Below are positions 1 to 8,136 of a DNA stretch of 64,000 bases, piece after piece. Position numbers and translations under genes: made by a program. Positions within the stretch are counted from its first letter, which is position 1. Each line of letters opens with the position of its first letter. The notes under the pieces are model-generated. The model was not told where the DNA came from, did no database searches, and saw nothing but the letters and a program-made list of their open reading frames with translations. The stretch is from Pseudaminobacter soli (ex Li et al. 2025) (GTDB lineage Bacteria > Pseudomonadota > Alphaproteobacteria > Rhizobiales > Rhizobiaceae), in the NCBI RefSeq assembly GCF_029892515.1, contig NZ_JARXVF010000008.1:109010-173009 (forward strand), read 5' to 3'.

Positions 1-1
1 T

Positions 2-1201
2 GTCGACGAAAAGACCACCCAGCTTGGCAAGCCGGTAGGACCGGACTCCAGCCTCAAGACCTGGGAAGGCGAGCAGTGGAAGACCGGCGGCGGCGGAACC
101 TGGGGATGGTACTCCTATGATCCGAAGCTGAACCTGATCTACTACGGCAGCGGCAACCCCTCGACCTGGAACCCCGTGCAACGGCCCGGCGACAATCGCT
201 GGTCGATGACCATCTTCGCCCGCGATGCCGACACCGGCGTGGCCAAGTGGGTCTACCAGATGACCCCGCACGACGAGTGGGACTATGACGGCGTCAACGA
301 GATGATCCTCGTCGACAACATGGAGGTCAACGGCAAGAAGCACGACGTTCTGGTGCACTTCGACCGTAACGGCTTCGCCTACACGCTCGACCGCAAGGAC
401 GGCTCGCTTCTGGTTGCCAAGAAGTACGACCCGGCCGTGAATTGGGCGACCGAAGTCAATATGGACCCCAAGAGCGACCAGTATGGACGCCCGCAGGTCG
501 TGGCCAAGTACTCGACCCAGCAGAATGGCGAAGACACCAACACGACCGGCGTCTGCCCGGCGGCCCTCGGTACCAAGGACCAGCAGCCGGCAGCCTATTC
601 GCCGAAGGATGGCCTGTTCTTCGTGCCAACCAACCATGTCTGCATGGACTATGAGCCCTATCGCGTGAGCTACACCGCCGGCCAACCCTTCGTGGGCGCC
701 ACCGTATCGATGTATCCCGCGCCGGGTGGCAACGACATGGGTGCCTTCATCGCCTGGGATGCAGCCAAGGGCAAGATCGTCTGGTCGAAGCCCGAGCTGT
801 TCTCGGTGTGGTCGGGTGCGCTGGCAACTGCCGGTGACGTCGTCTTCTACGGCACGCTGGAAGGCTACCTGAAGGCTGTCGATAAGAACGGCAAGGAACT
901 CTACAAGTTCAAGACGCCGTCCGGCATCATCGGCAACATCACCACCTTCGAGCACAAGGGCAAGCAGTACATCGCCGTTTACTCCGGCGTCGGCGGTTGG
1001 GCCGGCATCGGCCTGGCCGGCGGCCTGCTGCAGCCGAAGAACGCCGCCGCGTGGCATGGCGCCGTCGATCAGGGTCGCAAGCAAGGGACCGAATCCGAGA
1101 GCGTCGGCACAGCCGGCCTCGGCGCGGTTGGCGGCTATGCCGGGCTTGCAGACTACACGACGCTCGGCGGTCAGCTGACCGTGTTCGGCCTGCCGGAATG
1201 A
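2..1201 (+). CDS. xoxF: Lanthanide-dependent PQQ methanol dehydrogenase XoxF, C-terminal 399 residues (5' end outside the window)
   Basis: Periplasmic quinoprotein that oxidises methanol, and probably other short alcohols or formaldehyde, using PQQ. The open frame enters from the left edge, so roughly the first third of a usual 600-residue enzyme is missing. The segment [10 protein letters not shown] carries the metal-binding Asn. Forty-two residues later DEWDYDG holds the catalytic Asp followed two positions on by a second Asp. This DYD pattern is the known mark of lanthanide-using XoxF; calcium-dependent MxaF has Ala at the second position. The C-terminal part has the repeated Trp-rich propeller blades ([11 protein letters not shown]). 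Followed by xoxG, xoxJ and the pqq genes on the same strand, which fits the assignment. Confidence 0.95.
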   Translation, partial: VDEKTTQLGKPVGPDSSLKTWEGEQWKTGGGGTWGWYSYDPKLNLIYYGSGNPSTWNPVQRPGDNRWSMTIFARDADTGVAKWVYQMTPHDEWDYDGVNEMILVDNMEVNGKKHDVLVHFDRNGFAYTLDRKDGSLLVAKKYDPAVNWATEVNMDPKSDQYGRPQVVAKYSTQQNGEDTNTTGVCPAALGTKDQQPAAYSPKDGLFFVPTNHVCMDYEPYRVSYTAGQPFVGATVSMYPAPGGNDMGAFIAWDAAKGKIVWSKPELFSVWSGALATAGDVVFYGTLEGYLKAVDKNGKELYKFKTPSGIIGNITTFEHKGKQYIAVYSGVGGWAGIGLAGGLLQPKNAAAWHGAVDQGRKQGTESESVGTAGLGAVGGYAGLADYTTLGGQLTVFGLPE

Positions 1202-1254
1202 TCGGCTTGGAAAACGCAGTCAATGCCGTCCTACGGGACGCCAGATGAAAGAGC

Positions 1255-1293
1255 GGGGGCCCGGAACGCATCGTCGATCCGCTCCGGGCCCCC
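1255..1293 (+). terminator. GC-rich hairpin between xoxF and xoxG
   Basis: Perfect 11-bp inverted repeat (1255-1265 GGGGGCCCGGA with 1283-1293) with a 17-base loop, about 50 bases after the xoxF stop. Only a weak T-rich stretch (GTTGTTG) follows. It may act as a partial terminator or as a 3' end stabiliser giving more xoxF than xoxG message. The structure is seen; the role is inferred. Confidence 0.6.
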
Positions 1294-1381
1294 GTTGTTG
1301 CAGTTCAAACCCCAAGCCAAGTCGCAATCGTTCCGTCTCGAAGCCGTTTTGGTTGCGGCGCGTCAAGACATGAGGTCCTGA

Positions 1382-1903
1382 ATGTTTGTTCGCATTGTAC
1401 TCTCGGCTATGGCCATCTCCTTCCTGCCGGTGGCAAGCGCCGCGCTGGCCGACGACGCGGAAAAGGCCAAGGCCGTTTCCCAGGAAGACGGCAAGTATCT
1501 CGACGCGGACGGAAACCCCACCTTCAAGATCCAGCCCGACGGAACCGTCGACTGGTACACTTTCAGCGGCTTTCGCCGCTTCAACTCCGATTGCCATGTC
1601 TGCCACGGGCCTGACGGCGTTGGCTCGACCTATGCGCCGGCCCTCGTCGATTCCCTGAAGACCATGGATTACCCGACCTTCCTGTCGATCGTTGCCGAAG
1701 GCCGCAAGAACCTCAGCGCCGGCAATGAGAAGGTCATGCCCGCGTTCGGCGACAACAAGAACGTCTATTGCTACCTGGACGACCTCTACGTCTATCTGCG
1801 CGCCCGGGCTGTCGGCGATCTGCCGCGTGGCCGTCCGGAAAAGCACGAGCAGAAGTCCCAGACGGCCAAGGACCACGAAAACCAGTGCATGGGTGGGACG
1901 TGA
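1382..1903 (+). CDS. xoxG: XoxG, c-type cytochrome electron acceptor of XoxF
   Basis: A 173-residue periplasmic cytochrome cL-like protein that takes electrons from XoxF. A signal peptide covers about residues 1-23 (cleavage near ALA-DD). One heme site, C71-H-V-C74-H75, is visible, with a candidate axial Met in KVMPAFG near the middle of the protein. The C-terminal tail is charged, with an extra Cys (NQCMGGT). A GAGG ribosome site lies 7 bases before the ATG. The stop codon overlaps the xoxJ start by one base, indicating translational coupling. Length and order (xoxF-xoxG-xoxJ) match the canonical xox cluster. Confidence 0.92.
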   Translation: MFVRIVLSAMAISFLPVASAALADDAEKAKAVSQEDGKYLDADGNPTFKIQPDGTVDWYTFSGFRRFNSDCHVCHGPDGVGSTYAPALVDSLKTMDYPTFLSIVAEGRKNLSAGNEKVMPAFGDNKNVYCYLDDLYVYLRARAVGDLPRGRPEKHEQKSQTAKDHENQCMGGT

Positions 1904-2766
1904 TGGCGAACCGCAGGCATGGAAAACTCCATAGCATCCTGGCGACCCTTGCGCTGACGATCGCCCTGCCCGCTTCGGCGCTGTCGCAGGGCGCGGGTCT
2001 GGGCGCGGCCGGCGAACTGGTCGATCCCGACGTGCTGCGTGTCTGCGCCGACCCCTCGAACCTGCCATTCAGCAATCAGAGCGGCGAAGGCTTCGAAAAC
2101 AAGCTGGCCGAGATGGTGGCCGCCAAGCTCGGGCGCAAATCAATCCGCTACACCTGGTATCCGATGGTCACCGGCTTCGTGCGCAACACGCTGGGCGCCA
2201 ATCGCTGCGATGTCATCATGGGGTTCGCCCAGGGTGACGACCTGGTGCAGAACACTAACCCCTATTACCGGTCGACGTACGCGCTGGTCTACAAGAAGGG
2301 CGGCGACCTCGACGGGGTAGAGACGATCGAGGATCCGAAGCTGGTCGGCAAGAAGATCGGCGTCGTCGGCGGGACGCCGCCGGCCGCCAACATGGCCGAA
2401 GCCAAGCTGCTGAAGACCGCCAAGGCCTATCCGCTGTTGATCGACACGCGCATCTCCCCCTCCATGGGCCAAGTGATGGTCAAGGATCTGCTCGACGGCG
2501 TCATCGACGTTGCGATCATCTGGGGGCCGATGGCCGGCTACTACGCCCACAAGGCTAATTCCGATCTCGCCGTGGTGCCGCTGGTCAAGGAGAATACCGG
2601 CTCGCGGATGACCTATCGCATCACCATGGGCGTTCGCCCCTCCGACCAGGAGTGGAAGCGCACGCTGAACAAGTTCATCCAGGAGAACCAGGGCGACATC
2701 AACAAGCTGCTGCTGGAATACAACGTGCCCCTGCTCGACGAGCAGGACAAGCCGATCACGCAATAG
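1903..2766 (+). CDS. xoxJ: XoxJ/MoxJ-like periplasmic protein of the methanol dehydrogenase cluster
   Basis: A 287-residue protein with a signal peptide (hydrophobic residues about 11-29) followed by a solute-binding-protein fold typical of family 3 (LRVCADPSNLPFSNQSGEGFENKLAEMVA at about 45-75). In the xox cluster this fold is thought to help activate or assemble XoxF rather than import a solute. No permease is adjacent, which agrees. The start chosen is the ATG overlapping the xoxG TGA (TGATG); the reading frame is open further upstream but inside xoxG. The role in XoxF maturation is family knowledge, not visible in the sequence. Confidence 0.9.
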   Translation: MANRRHGKLHSILATLALTIALPASALSQGAGLGAAGELVDPDVLRVCADPSNLPFSNQSGEGFENKLAEMVAAKLGRKSIRYTWYPMVTGFVRNTLGANRCDVIMGFAQGDDLVQNTNPYYRSTYALVYKKGGDLDGVETIEDPKLVGKKIGVVGGTPPAANMAEAKLLKTAKAYPLLIDTRISPSMGQVMVKDLLDGVIDVAIIWGPMAGYYAHKANSDLAVVPLVKENTGSRMTYRITMGVRPSDQEWKRTLNKFIQENQGDINKLLLEYNVPLLDEQDKPITQ

Positions 2767-2831
2767 CAACGGGAGTTGGAAGGTTGCCGGCAGGCGGCCG
2801 GGCGGGGTCGGAACAAAGTGCCGGAGAGACG

Positions 2832-3389
2832 ATGAAGCGAAAGGAGATGATGGTGCTGCTCGTCGCGGGCATTCTCGGTTCGACTGGGGTCACGGCCTTC
2901 GCCGGCGGCGTACCCGAGCCCTCCGGCTATCGCACGGACGACTATCGCGCGCCGACGCCGGACACGTTGAAGGGTGCGCGCGTGGTGACGACGGATGAGG
3001 CTGAGGCGCTTTGGCACGACAAGAAGGCGGTGTTCTTCGATGTCATGCCGGGCACGCCCAAGCCAGCCAATCTGCCCGCAGGCACGATCTGGCGCGATAA
3101 GGTCAGAAAGGACATTCCCGGCAGTATCTGGCTCGCCAATGTCGGTTACGGAGAGCTCAACCAAAAACAGGAGGATTTTTTTCAAGATTCTTTGATCAAA
3201 TACACTGGCAATGACCGGTCGCGCGCCATACTTTTTTACTGCATGACCGATTGCTGGATGTCGTGGAACGCAGCCAGACGCGCCCTTGGGTGGGGCTATA
3301 CATCGGTCCTCTGGTATCCTCTCGGCTCAGACGGCTGGGAGACGGCGGGCCTACCGCTCGAGGAAAAGCGGCCACTGTTCGCTCCATGA
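2832..3389 (+). CDS. PQQ-dependent catabolism-associated CxxxCW-motif protein, rhodanese-like
   Basis: A 185-residue exported protein (signal peptide about 1-24, ending AFA-GG) with a rhodanese-like domain. The active loop reads FYCMTDCWMSWNAARR, with C137 and C141 followed by W142. This matches the family found beside PQQ-dependent dehydrogenases and named for that Cys-Cys-Trp motif; its reaction is unknown. It sits 65 bases after xoxJ and about 180 bases before pqqA, so it links the dehydrogenase and cofactor halves of the block. The stretch at 3175-3240 is unusually A/T-rich for this region. The start is the ATG following GGAGAGACG. Confidence 0.85.
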   Translation: MKRKEMMVLLVAGILGSTGVTAFAGGVPEPSGYRTDDYRAPTPDTLKGARVVTTDEAEALWHDKKAVFFDVMPGTPKPANLPAGTIWRDKVRKDIPGSIWLANVGYGELNQKQEDFFQDSLIKYTGNDRSRAILFYCMTDCWMSWNAARRALGWGYTSVLWYPLGSDGWETAGLPLEEKRPLFAP

Positions 3390-3529
3390 CATGGGTTTTC
3401 GAAAGGTCGGCTTTTTGGCGACCAAACCTTTGTTTTAATTGTTGTTTCATGACAGTCCCTTTCATTTGTCCATTTCGCGATGGACGGGCCATTGCAGAAG
3501 GTGCCACCGCAATGGTTGACGTGTGAGAC

Positions 3530-3551
3530 CCGGCCTTCTTCGGAAGGTCGG
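3530..3551 (+). promoter_or_regulatory. UUCG-loop hairpin just before the pqqA ribosome site
   Basis: CCGGCCTTC and GAAGGTCGG form a 9-bp stem (one G-T wobble) closed by a C(UUCG)G loop, an extra-stable RNA tetraloop. It ends a few bases before the AGGAG ribosome site of pqqA. Likely a 5' stabiliser of the pqqA message. A TTGACG at 3516-3521 could be part of a promoter, but no convincing -10 follows; the rest of 3390-3529 shows nothing recognisable. Confidence 0.5.
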
Positions 3552-3567
3552 CCAACAGGAGAAGATC

Positions 3568-3663
3568 ATGAAGAAGAACTGGACCAAGCCAAGCATGTGC
3601 CAGGTCGCCGCGGGCATGGAGATTTCGCGGTATCTGCCGGCTGAGATCACTCCCAAGAAGTAA
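3568..3663 (+). CDS. pqqA: PqqA, precursor peptide of pyrroloquinoline quinone
   Basis: A 31-residue peptide beginning MKKNWTKPSMCQVAAGMEIS. It carries the conserved Glu18 and Tyr22 (E-I-S-R-Y) that are crosslinked by PqqE and become the PQQ skeleton, followed by the usual LPAEI tail. An AGGAG ribosome site lies 7-8 bases before the ATG. A stable hairpin lies on each side (3530-3551 and 3672-3706), so the small gene may give its own short, abundant transcript. Confidence 0.96.
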   Translation: MKKNWTKPSMCQVAAGMEISRYLPAEITPKK

Positions 3664-3671
3664 GCCGCGAG

Positions 3672-3706
3672 GGGCGCGTGCTTATCCAGCCGGTGAGCAC
3701 GCGCCC
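3672..3706 (+). terminator. Hairpin between pqqA and pqqB, probable attenuator
   Basis: GGGCGCGTGCT (3672-3682) and AGCACGCGCCC (3696-3706) form a perfect 11-bp stem with a 13-base loop, starting 9 bases after the pqqA stop. No U-run follows, so it is more likely a partial terminator or message-end stabiliser than a full stop. Excess pqqA over pqqBCDE transcript is known in other methylotrophs. Confidence 0.65.
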
Positions 3707-3798
3707 GAAGCGCTTACCGCACAAATTCGATCGGTTTTGAGCTGCTTCCGCAGGGCGTGGAGGGTGTGGCCTCGAAAACCTTCGCAACGGATTCTGCA

Positions 3799-4737
3799 AT
3801 GCGCGTGAAAATCGTCGGGTCGGCGGCGGGCGGCGGTTTCCCGCAGTGGAACTGCAATTACTATTTGAGCCGCGCAGCGCGCGCGGGGACCATTGGCGTA
3901 TGGCCGCGCACGCAGTCCAGCCTTGCGGTCTCGGCCGATGGCCTGGGCTGGGTGCTCTTCAATACCTCCCCCGACATCCGCCAGCAAATCGCCAGCACGC
4001 CCGAGTTGCAGCCGCAGCTTGGGGATGGCCCACGCAACACGCCGATCCGCGCCGTGGTGCTGACCAATGCCGATGTCGATCATATCGCCGGCCTGCTCAG
4101 CCTGCGCGAGCGTGAGCCCTTTGCCATCTACGCCACCGAGCGCGTGCTCTCCACCTTGCAGGCCAATTCCATCTTCAACGTGCTCGACGCCGCCATCGTG
4201 CCGCGACGGCAGCTGATGGAAGGCGAAGAGATCGAGCTGGCTGACGCCGAGGACCGGCAGATCGGCATTCGCATCCTGCCGTTTTCGGTTCCCGGTAAGG
4301 TCGCGCTCTATCTTGAGGACGCGGCCCGGCCCGAAAACAATTACGGGTCAGAAAGCGGCGACACGATCGCCGTACGCATCGCCAGCAATGACGACTGCCA
4401 CACTGCCTTCTACATTCCCGGCTGCGCGCGCATCGACCCTGGCCTACGCCAGCGGTTGGCCGGTGCCGACTGCCTGTTTTTCGACGGCACACTCTACACC
4501 GACGACGAGATGCTGCTTGCCGGCGTCGGCCCCAAGACCGGCCAGCGCATGGGGCATCTCGCCATGTCGGGCCGCGACGGCTCGATCAGCCAGCTCGCCG
4601 ACGTGCCGATCGGCCGCCGCATCTTCGTGCACATCAACAACACCAACCCGGTGCTCGACGAAAGCTCGGTCGAGCATGAGACGGTCCGTGCTGCGGGTTG
4701 GGAAATCGGCCATGACGGGATGGAGATCGAGCTGTGA
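3799..4737 (+). CDS. pqqB: PqqB, metallo-beta-lactamase-fold PQQ biosynthesis protein
   Basis: A 312-residue protein opening MRVKIVGSAAGGGFPQWNCN, the standard PqqB start, with the metal-site region TNADVDHIAGLLSLRE and the later FFDGTLYTDDEM and GRRIFVHINNTNPVL segments. It is thought to hydroxylate or otherwise process the crosslinked Glu-Tyr intermediate before PqqC. An in-frame GTG at 3757 would add 14 residues unlike the family, so the ATG at 3799 is preferred. Its stop overlaps the GTG start of pqqC by 4 bases. Confidence 0.95.
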   Translation: MRVKIVGSAAGGGFPQWNCNYYLSRAARAGTIGVWPRTQSSLAVSADGLGWVLFNTSPDIRQQIASTPELQPQLGDGPRNTPIRAVVLTNADVDHIAGLLSLREREPFAIYATERVLSTLQANSIFNVLDAAIVPRRQLMEGEEIELADAEDRQIGIRILPFSVPGKVALYLEDAARPENNYGSESGDTIAVRIASNDDCHTAFYIPGCARIDPGLRQRLAGADCLFFDGTLYTDDEMLLAGVGPKTGQRMGHLAMSGRDGSISQLADVPIGRRIFVHINNTNPVLDESSVEHETVRAAGWEIGHDGMEIEL

Positions 4738-5489
4738 CCGACTTTCATGAGGCGGCCTCTGGGGGCCTGACGCCAGCACAGCTCGAAGACGTGCTGCGCC
4801 AGGTTGGCGCCGAGCGCTACCACAACCGTCACCCCTTCCATCACCAGATGACGGCCGGCGCCCTGACCAAGGGTCAGATGCAGGCCTGGGCGCTCAATCG
4901 CTACTGCTATCAGGCCGCGATCCCGCGCAAGGACGCGACCATCATCGCCCGCGCCGAAGACCCCGCCTTCCGCGCCGAGTGGCGCAAGCGCGTCGAGGAC
5001 CATGACGGCGACGACGGCTGGAACGGCGGCATCGCCAAATGGCTAAAACTCGCCACTGGGCTCGGCCTCCCCGCCGAAATGGTCAAGTGCGAGCGCTTGG
5101 CGCTTCCGGCCACGCGCTTTGCCGTCGGCGCCTACCTCTCCTTCTGCGCCAGCCGTTCCCTGCTCGAGGCCGTCGCGTCGTCGCTGACCGAGCTGTTCTC
5201 GCCCATCATCATCGGCGAGCGCGTGCCGGCGATCCTCGCCAAATACGACTACGTGACCAGGGACACGCTGGCCTATTTCGAGAAGCGCCCGGAACAGGCC
5301 TCGCGCGATTCCAATTTCGCGCTTGGCTATGTGCTGTTCCACGCCGACACGCCCGAGCGCCAGCAGGCGGCAATCGATGCACTTGTCTTCAAGTGCGACG
5401 TACTGTGGGCCATGCTCGATGCGCTGATGCACGCTTATTGCGAGCCCAGCCACATACCGCCGGGCGCCTTCCGGCCGGAGGCAAGCTGA
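4734..5489 (+). CDS. pqqC: PqqC, pyrroloquinoline-quinone synthase
   Basis: A 251-residue all-helical oxidase of the TENA/THI-4-like fold that performs the final ring closure and eight-electron oxidation to PQQ. Recognisable family segments are RYHNRHPFHHQMTAG (about 28-42), NRYCYQAAIPRKDA (about 55-69) and RFAVGAYLSFC. Length is typical. Translation starts at a GTG overlapping the pqqB stop (GTGA), and the stop overlaps the ATG of pqqD. The tight overlaps show a single translationally coupled unit. Confidence 0.96.
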   Translation: MTDFHEAASGGLTPAQLEDVLRQVGAERYHNRHPFHHQMTAGALTKGQMQAWALNRYCYQAAIPRKDATIIARAEDPAFRAEWRKRVEDHDGDDGWNGGIAKWLKLATGLGLPAEMVKCERLALPATRFAVGAYLSFCASRSLLEAVASSLTELFSPIIIGERVPAILAKYDYVTRDTLAYFEKRPEQASRDSNFALGYVLFHADTPERQQAAIDALVFKCDVLWAMLDALMHAYCEPSHIPPGAFRPEAS

Positions 5490-5785
5490 TGATGGCGCTG
5501 CGCGAAAGGAGTATCATATCGCCCGACGCAACCCCGTCGCTGCCGGGCCATGTCCGCATCCAGTACGATCCGGTGCGGCGGGCCTGGGCGGTGCTGTCGC
5601 CCGAAAAGGTGTTCTGGCCGAACGAAGTCAGCCTCGACATCCTGCGCCATTGCGACGGGCAGACCACGGTTGCCGGCATCATATCGGCGCTGGCGCTGGA
5701 ATATGACGCCGCCGAGGAAGACGTCGCCGCCGACGTCACCGCCTTCCTCCAGGAGTGGACCGACAAGCTGCTGGTGAAGACATGA
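5489..5785 (+). CDS. pqqD: PqqD, PqqA peptide chaperone
   Basis: A 98-residue winged-helix RiPP-recognition-element protein that binds PqqA and presents it to PqqE. The PqqD core is visible in HVRIQYDPVRRAWAVLSPEKVFWPNEVSLDILRHCDG and the later ADVTAFLQEW. The start ATG overlaps the pqqC TGA by one base (a second ATG follows directly), and its stop overlaps the ATG of pqqE by 4 bases. The separate pqqD is the more common form; some species fuse it to pqqC. Confidence 0.94.
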   Translation: MMALRERSIISPDATPSLPGHVRIQYDPVRRAWAVLSPEKVFWPNEVSLDILRHCDGQTTVAGIISALALEYDAAEEDVAADVTAFLQEWTDKLLVKT

Positions 5786-6903
5786 GCGAAGCTACCCTCT
5801 TCCCCCCGATCGGCATGCTGGCCGAGCTGACGCATCGCTGCCCGCTGCAGTGCCCCTATTGCTCGAATCCGGTGGAGCTACTGAAGGGGAACCGCGAGCT
5901 CGACACGCAGACCTGGACCCAGCTGTTCCGTCAGGCGGCTGATCTCGGCGTGCTGCAGGTGCATCTGTCGGGCGGCGAGCCGACAGTGCGCCGCGATCTG
6001 GAAGAGCTCGTCGACTGCCTCGCCATGCGCGGCGTCTACAGCAATCTCATCACCGCCGGCGTCAACATCACCGAAGAGCGCATCCGCGCGTTGGCGGAAG
6101 CCGGGCTCGACCATGTGCAGCTCAGCATCCAGGGCGCCCGCCCCGCCACAACCGAGCTCATCTCCCATCTCCACTCGGCCTACGAGCAGAAGCTGGAAAC
6201 GGCGCGGCGCGTGCGCGCCGCCGGCCTGCCGCTGACCATCAACGCGCCGATCCATCGCCACAACATCGAGGAAGTGCCCGAATTCATCGAACTTGCGCTC
6301 TCGCTCGGCGCGGAGCGGCTCGAGATCGCCAATGTGCAGTATTCCGGCTGGGCACTGGTCAACCGCGACGCGCTGATGCCAAGCCGCGAGGCCGTCGAGA
6401 AGCAGATGGAAATCGTGGCTGCGGCGCAGGAGCGGTTGCGTGGCATCATGAACATCGACTTCGTCACGCCCGACTATTTTGCCACTTACCCGAAGCCCTG
6501 CATGGGCGGCTGGGCGCGTGACGCCTTCATGGTCGCGCCGGACGGCACGGTCCTGCCCTGCCACGCCGCGCAGACCATCCACTCGCTGACCTTCGAGCGC
6601 TTCGGCGAGCGCTCGCTGCGCGAGATCTGGACCGACTCGCCCGCCTTCAATGCCTTCCGCGGCACCGACTGGATGCAGGAGCCCTGCCGCAGTTGTGACA
6701 GGCGCGAGATCGATTGGGGCGGCTGCCGCTGCCAGGCCATGGCGATCGCGGGCGACCCTGCCGCCACCGATCCCGCCTGCATCAAGTCGCCCATCCATGC
6801 GCGCATGGGCATGCTGGTGGAAGACGCCCAGGCCGCCGCCAAGACGGACAAGGGTGCCGAGTTCATCTATCGCCGCATCGCGCAGGTACGGGAGCCGGTG
6901 TAA
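5782..6903 (+). CDS. pqqE: PqqE, radical SAM enzyme that crosslinks Glu and Tyr of PqqA
   Basis: A 373-residue radical SAM/SPASM enzyme. The [4Fe-4S] SAM cluster motif is C20-PLQ-C24-PY-C27. The glycine-rich SAM motif LSGGEPTVRRDL follows. The C-terminal SPASM region has clustered cysteines (LPCHAAQT, EPCRSCDRREIDWGGCRCQA) for auxiliary clusters. It makes the carbon-carbon bond between Glu18 and Tyr22 of PqqA. It is the last gene of the unit; no pqqF/pqqG-type protease gene is seen, so precursor trimming must come from elsewhere in the genome. Confidence 0.96.
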   Translation: MSEATLFPPIGMLAELTHRCPLQCPYCSNPVELLKGNRELDTQTWTQLFRQAADLGVLQVHLSGGEPTVRRDLEELVDCLAMRGVYSNLITAGVNITEERIRALAEAGLDHVQLSIQGARPATTELISHLHSAYEQKLETARRVRAAGLPLTINAPIHRHNIEEVPEFIELALSLGAERLEIANVQYSGWALVNRDALMPSREAVEKQMEIVAAAQERLRGIMNIDFVTPDYFATYPKPCMGGWARDAFMVAPDGTVLPCHAAQTIHSLTFERFGERSLREIWTDSPAFNAFRGTDWMQEPCRSCDRREIDWGGCRCQAMAIAGDPAATDPACIKSPIHARMGMLVEDAQAAAKTDKGAEFIYRRIAQVREPV

Positions 6904-6911
6904 GCCCTCAC

Positions 6912-7553
6912 CTACACCAAAAACGGATTGTTGCGGCGTTCCTCGCCGAAGCGACCGCCCGGCCCGTGACCGCAGATGAAGCCGATGTCATCGCCAAGCG
7001 GCAGCAGCTTTTCCTTGATCGAGCGGATCAGGGCCGCGTGGTCGCCGCCCGGCAGATCGGTGCGGCCAATCGAGCCGCTGAACAGCACGTCGCCGACATG
7101 GGCGAACTTCGCATCGCGATTGTAGTAGACGACATGGCCCGGCGCGTGGCCTGGGCAGTGCAGCACTTCGAACTTGTGGTCGCCGAAGGACACCACCTCG
7201 CCCTCGGTCAGGAAGCGGTCGGGCACGCAGTTGCGCACCGCGCCCGGCAGACCGAAGCGCTGTGCCTGCGCCTCGATATTGTCGAGCAGCATGCGATCGT
7301 CCTCATGCGGGCCGATGATGTCGACCCCGAGCGCGTCCTTCAGTTCCATCGCGCCGCCCGCATGGTCGATATGGCCGTGCGTCAGCCAGATCGCCGTGAC
7401 CTTGATGCCGTTGGCCTCGATGGCGGCAAGGATGTTCTCGACATCGCCGCCGGGATCGACCACCACGCCCGTCTTGTCGTCGGCGTCGAACAGGATCGTG
7501 CAATTCTGCTGGAAGGGCGTGACCGGCACGATCCCTGCGTTGAGCTGGCCCAT
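6912..7553 (-). CDS. Metallo-beta-lactamase-fold hydrolase, glyoxalase II-like
   Basis: A 213-residue single-domain hydrolase with the metal motif T58-H59-G-H61-I-D63-H64, plus the later ligands in HCPGHAPGHVVYY, HVGDVLFSGSIGR and FICGHGPG. It resembles the small glyoxalase II-type thioester hydrolases. A glutathione or other thioester substrate is plausible but cannot be read from sequence. The chosen ATG follows GGAAAGGAAC; an upstream in-frame ATG would add five residues. It converges on pqqE with only 8 bases between stops. Confidence 0.85.
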   Translation of the reverse strand: MGQLNAGIVPVTPFQQNCTILFDADDKTGVVVDPGGDVENILAAIEANGIKVTAIWLTHGHIDHAGGAMELKDALGVDIIGPHEDDRMLLDNIEAQAQRFGLPGAVRNCVPDRFLTEGEVVSFGDHKFEVLHCPGHAPGHVVYYNRDAKFAHVGDVLFSGSIGRTDLPGGDHAALIRSIKEKLLPLGDDIGFICGHGPGGRFGEERRNNPFLV

Positions 7554-7641
7554 GATGTTCCTTTCCATTGTCCGGCGTTCATTTAGGCACGATTGCCCGC
7601 AAGGTCCATGTCGGGCGTGGTGAACGCTGTGGCCAATGAAA

Positions 7642-7663
7642 ATGGGCGGCCGAAGCCGCCCAT
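7642..7663 (-). terminator. Intrinsic terminator after the small membrane protein gene
   Basis: A perfect 9-bp stem, ATGGGCGGC/GCCGCCCAT, with a four-base loop, followed on the minus strand by TTTTC. It lies about 30 bases past the stop of the gene at 7696-7983. Confidence 0.7.
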
Positions 7664-7695
7664 GGTCGAGAGAGGAAATCAGGTCGATTAGCGGC

Positions 7696-7983
7696 TCATG
7701 CGCTTTTCTTCATCGCTCCCATGACTGCGCCGACGATAGCCGTCAGAACGCCGCCGCCCACAAGGCCGCCGACCCCGTCGCCGAGAGCGCCCGACATGGC
7801 GCTAGCGACATTCGGATCGCTGAGAAGATTGGTGAGTATCTGACCACCGACCACACCGCCGATCGCACCCGAGATAACCTTTACTGCCGCACTCATCGCC
7901 GCCTGCTTGAGGGCGGCTCCGACGCCGAGACCACCAATGGCGCCGGTTACAAGTTGAATGATGATAGGGAGAAGCGCTTCCAT
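7696..7983 (-). CDS. Small glycine-rich hydrophobic protein, function unknown
   Basis: A 95-residue protein made almost entirely of Gly/Ala/Val-rich hydrophobic stretches (GAIGGLGVGAALKQAAMSAAV, GAIGGVVGGQIL, GVGGLVGGGVLTAIVGAVMGAM) with a short basic C-terminus (MKKSA). The glycine-zipper pattern suggests membrane insertion or self-association. No catalytic motif is visible. It has its own terminator, and no partner gene shares its operon. I recognise no named family with certainty. Confidence 0.65.
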   Translation of the reverse strand: MEALLPIIIQLVTGAIGGLGVGAALKQAAMSAAVKVISGAIGGVVGGQILTNLLSDPNVASAMSGALGDGVGGLVGGGVLTAIVGAVMGAMKKSA

Positions 7984-8080
7984 ATTACTATCCCTCCAAC
8001 AGTAAGACGACTCGTAGGAGCCGATATCAGCATGAGACGCCGAATTTCAGGAAAGTCAAATATCTGAGTTTAAAATAGAA

Positions 8081-8103
8081 ACGGGCGACCACTGGCCGCC
8101 CGT
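8081..8103 (-). terminator. Intrinsic terminator of ilvE
   Basis: ACGGGCG (8081-8087) pairs with CGCCCGT (8097-8103). On the minus strand the stem is followed by a T-rich run (TTTCTATTTTA). It lies about 35 bases past the ilvE stop. Confidence 0.65.
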
Positions 8104-8136
8104 CTCATGCTCATCATATCTATTCGGAAGCTACTT

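Noticed and set aside
3180..3210. TTTGATCAAA considered as an FNR/FixK site
   Set aside because: It lacks the TTGAT-N4-ATCAA spacing and lies inside the coding region of the CxxxCW protein.
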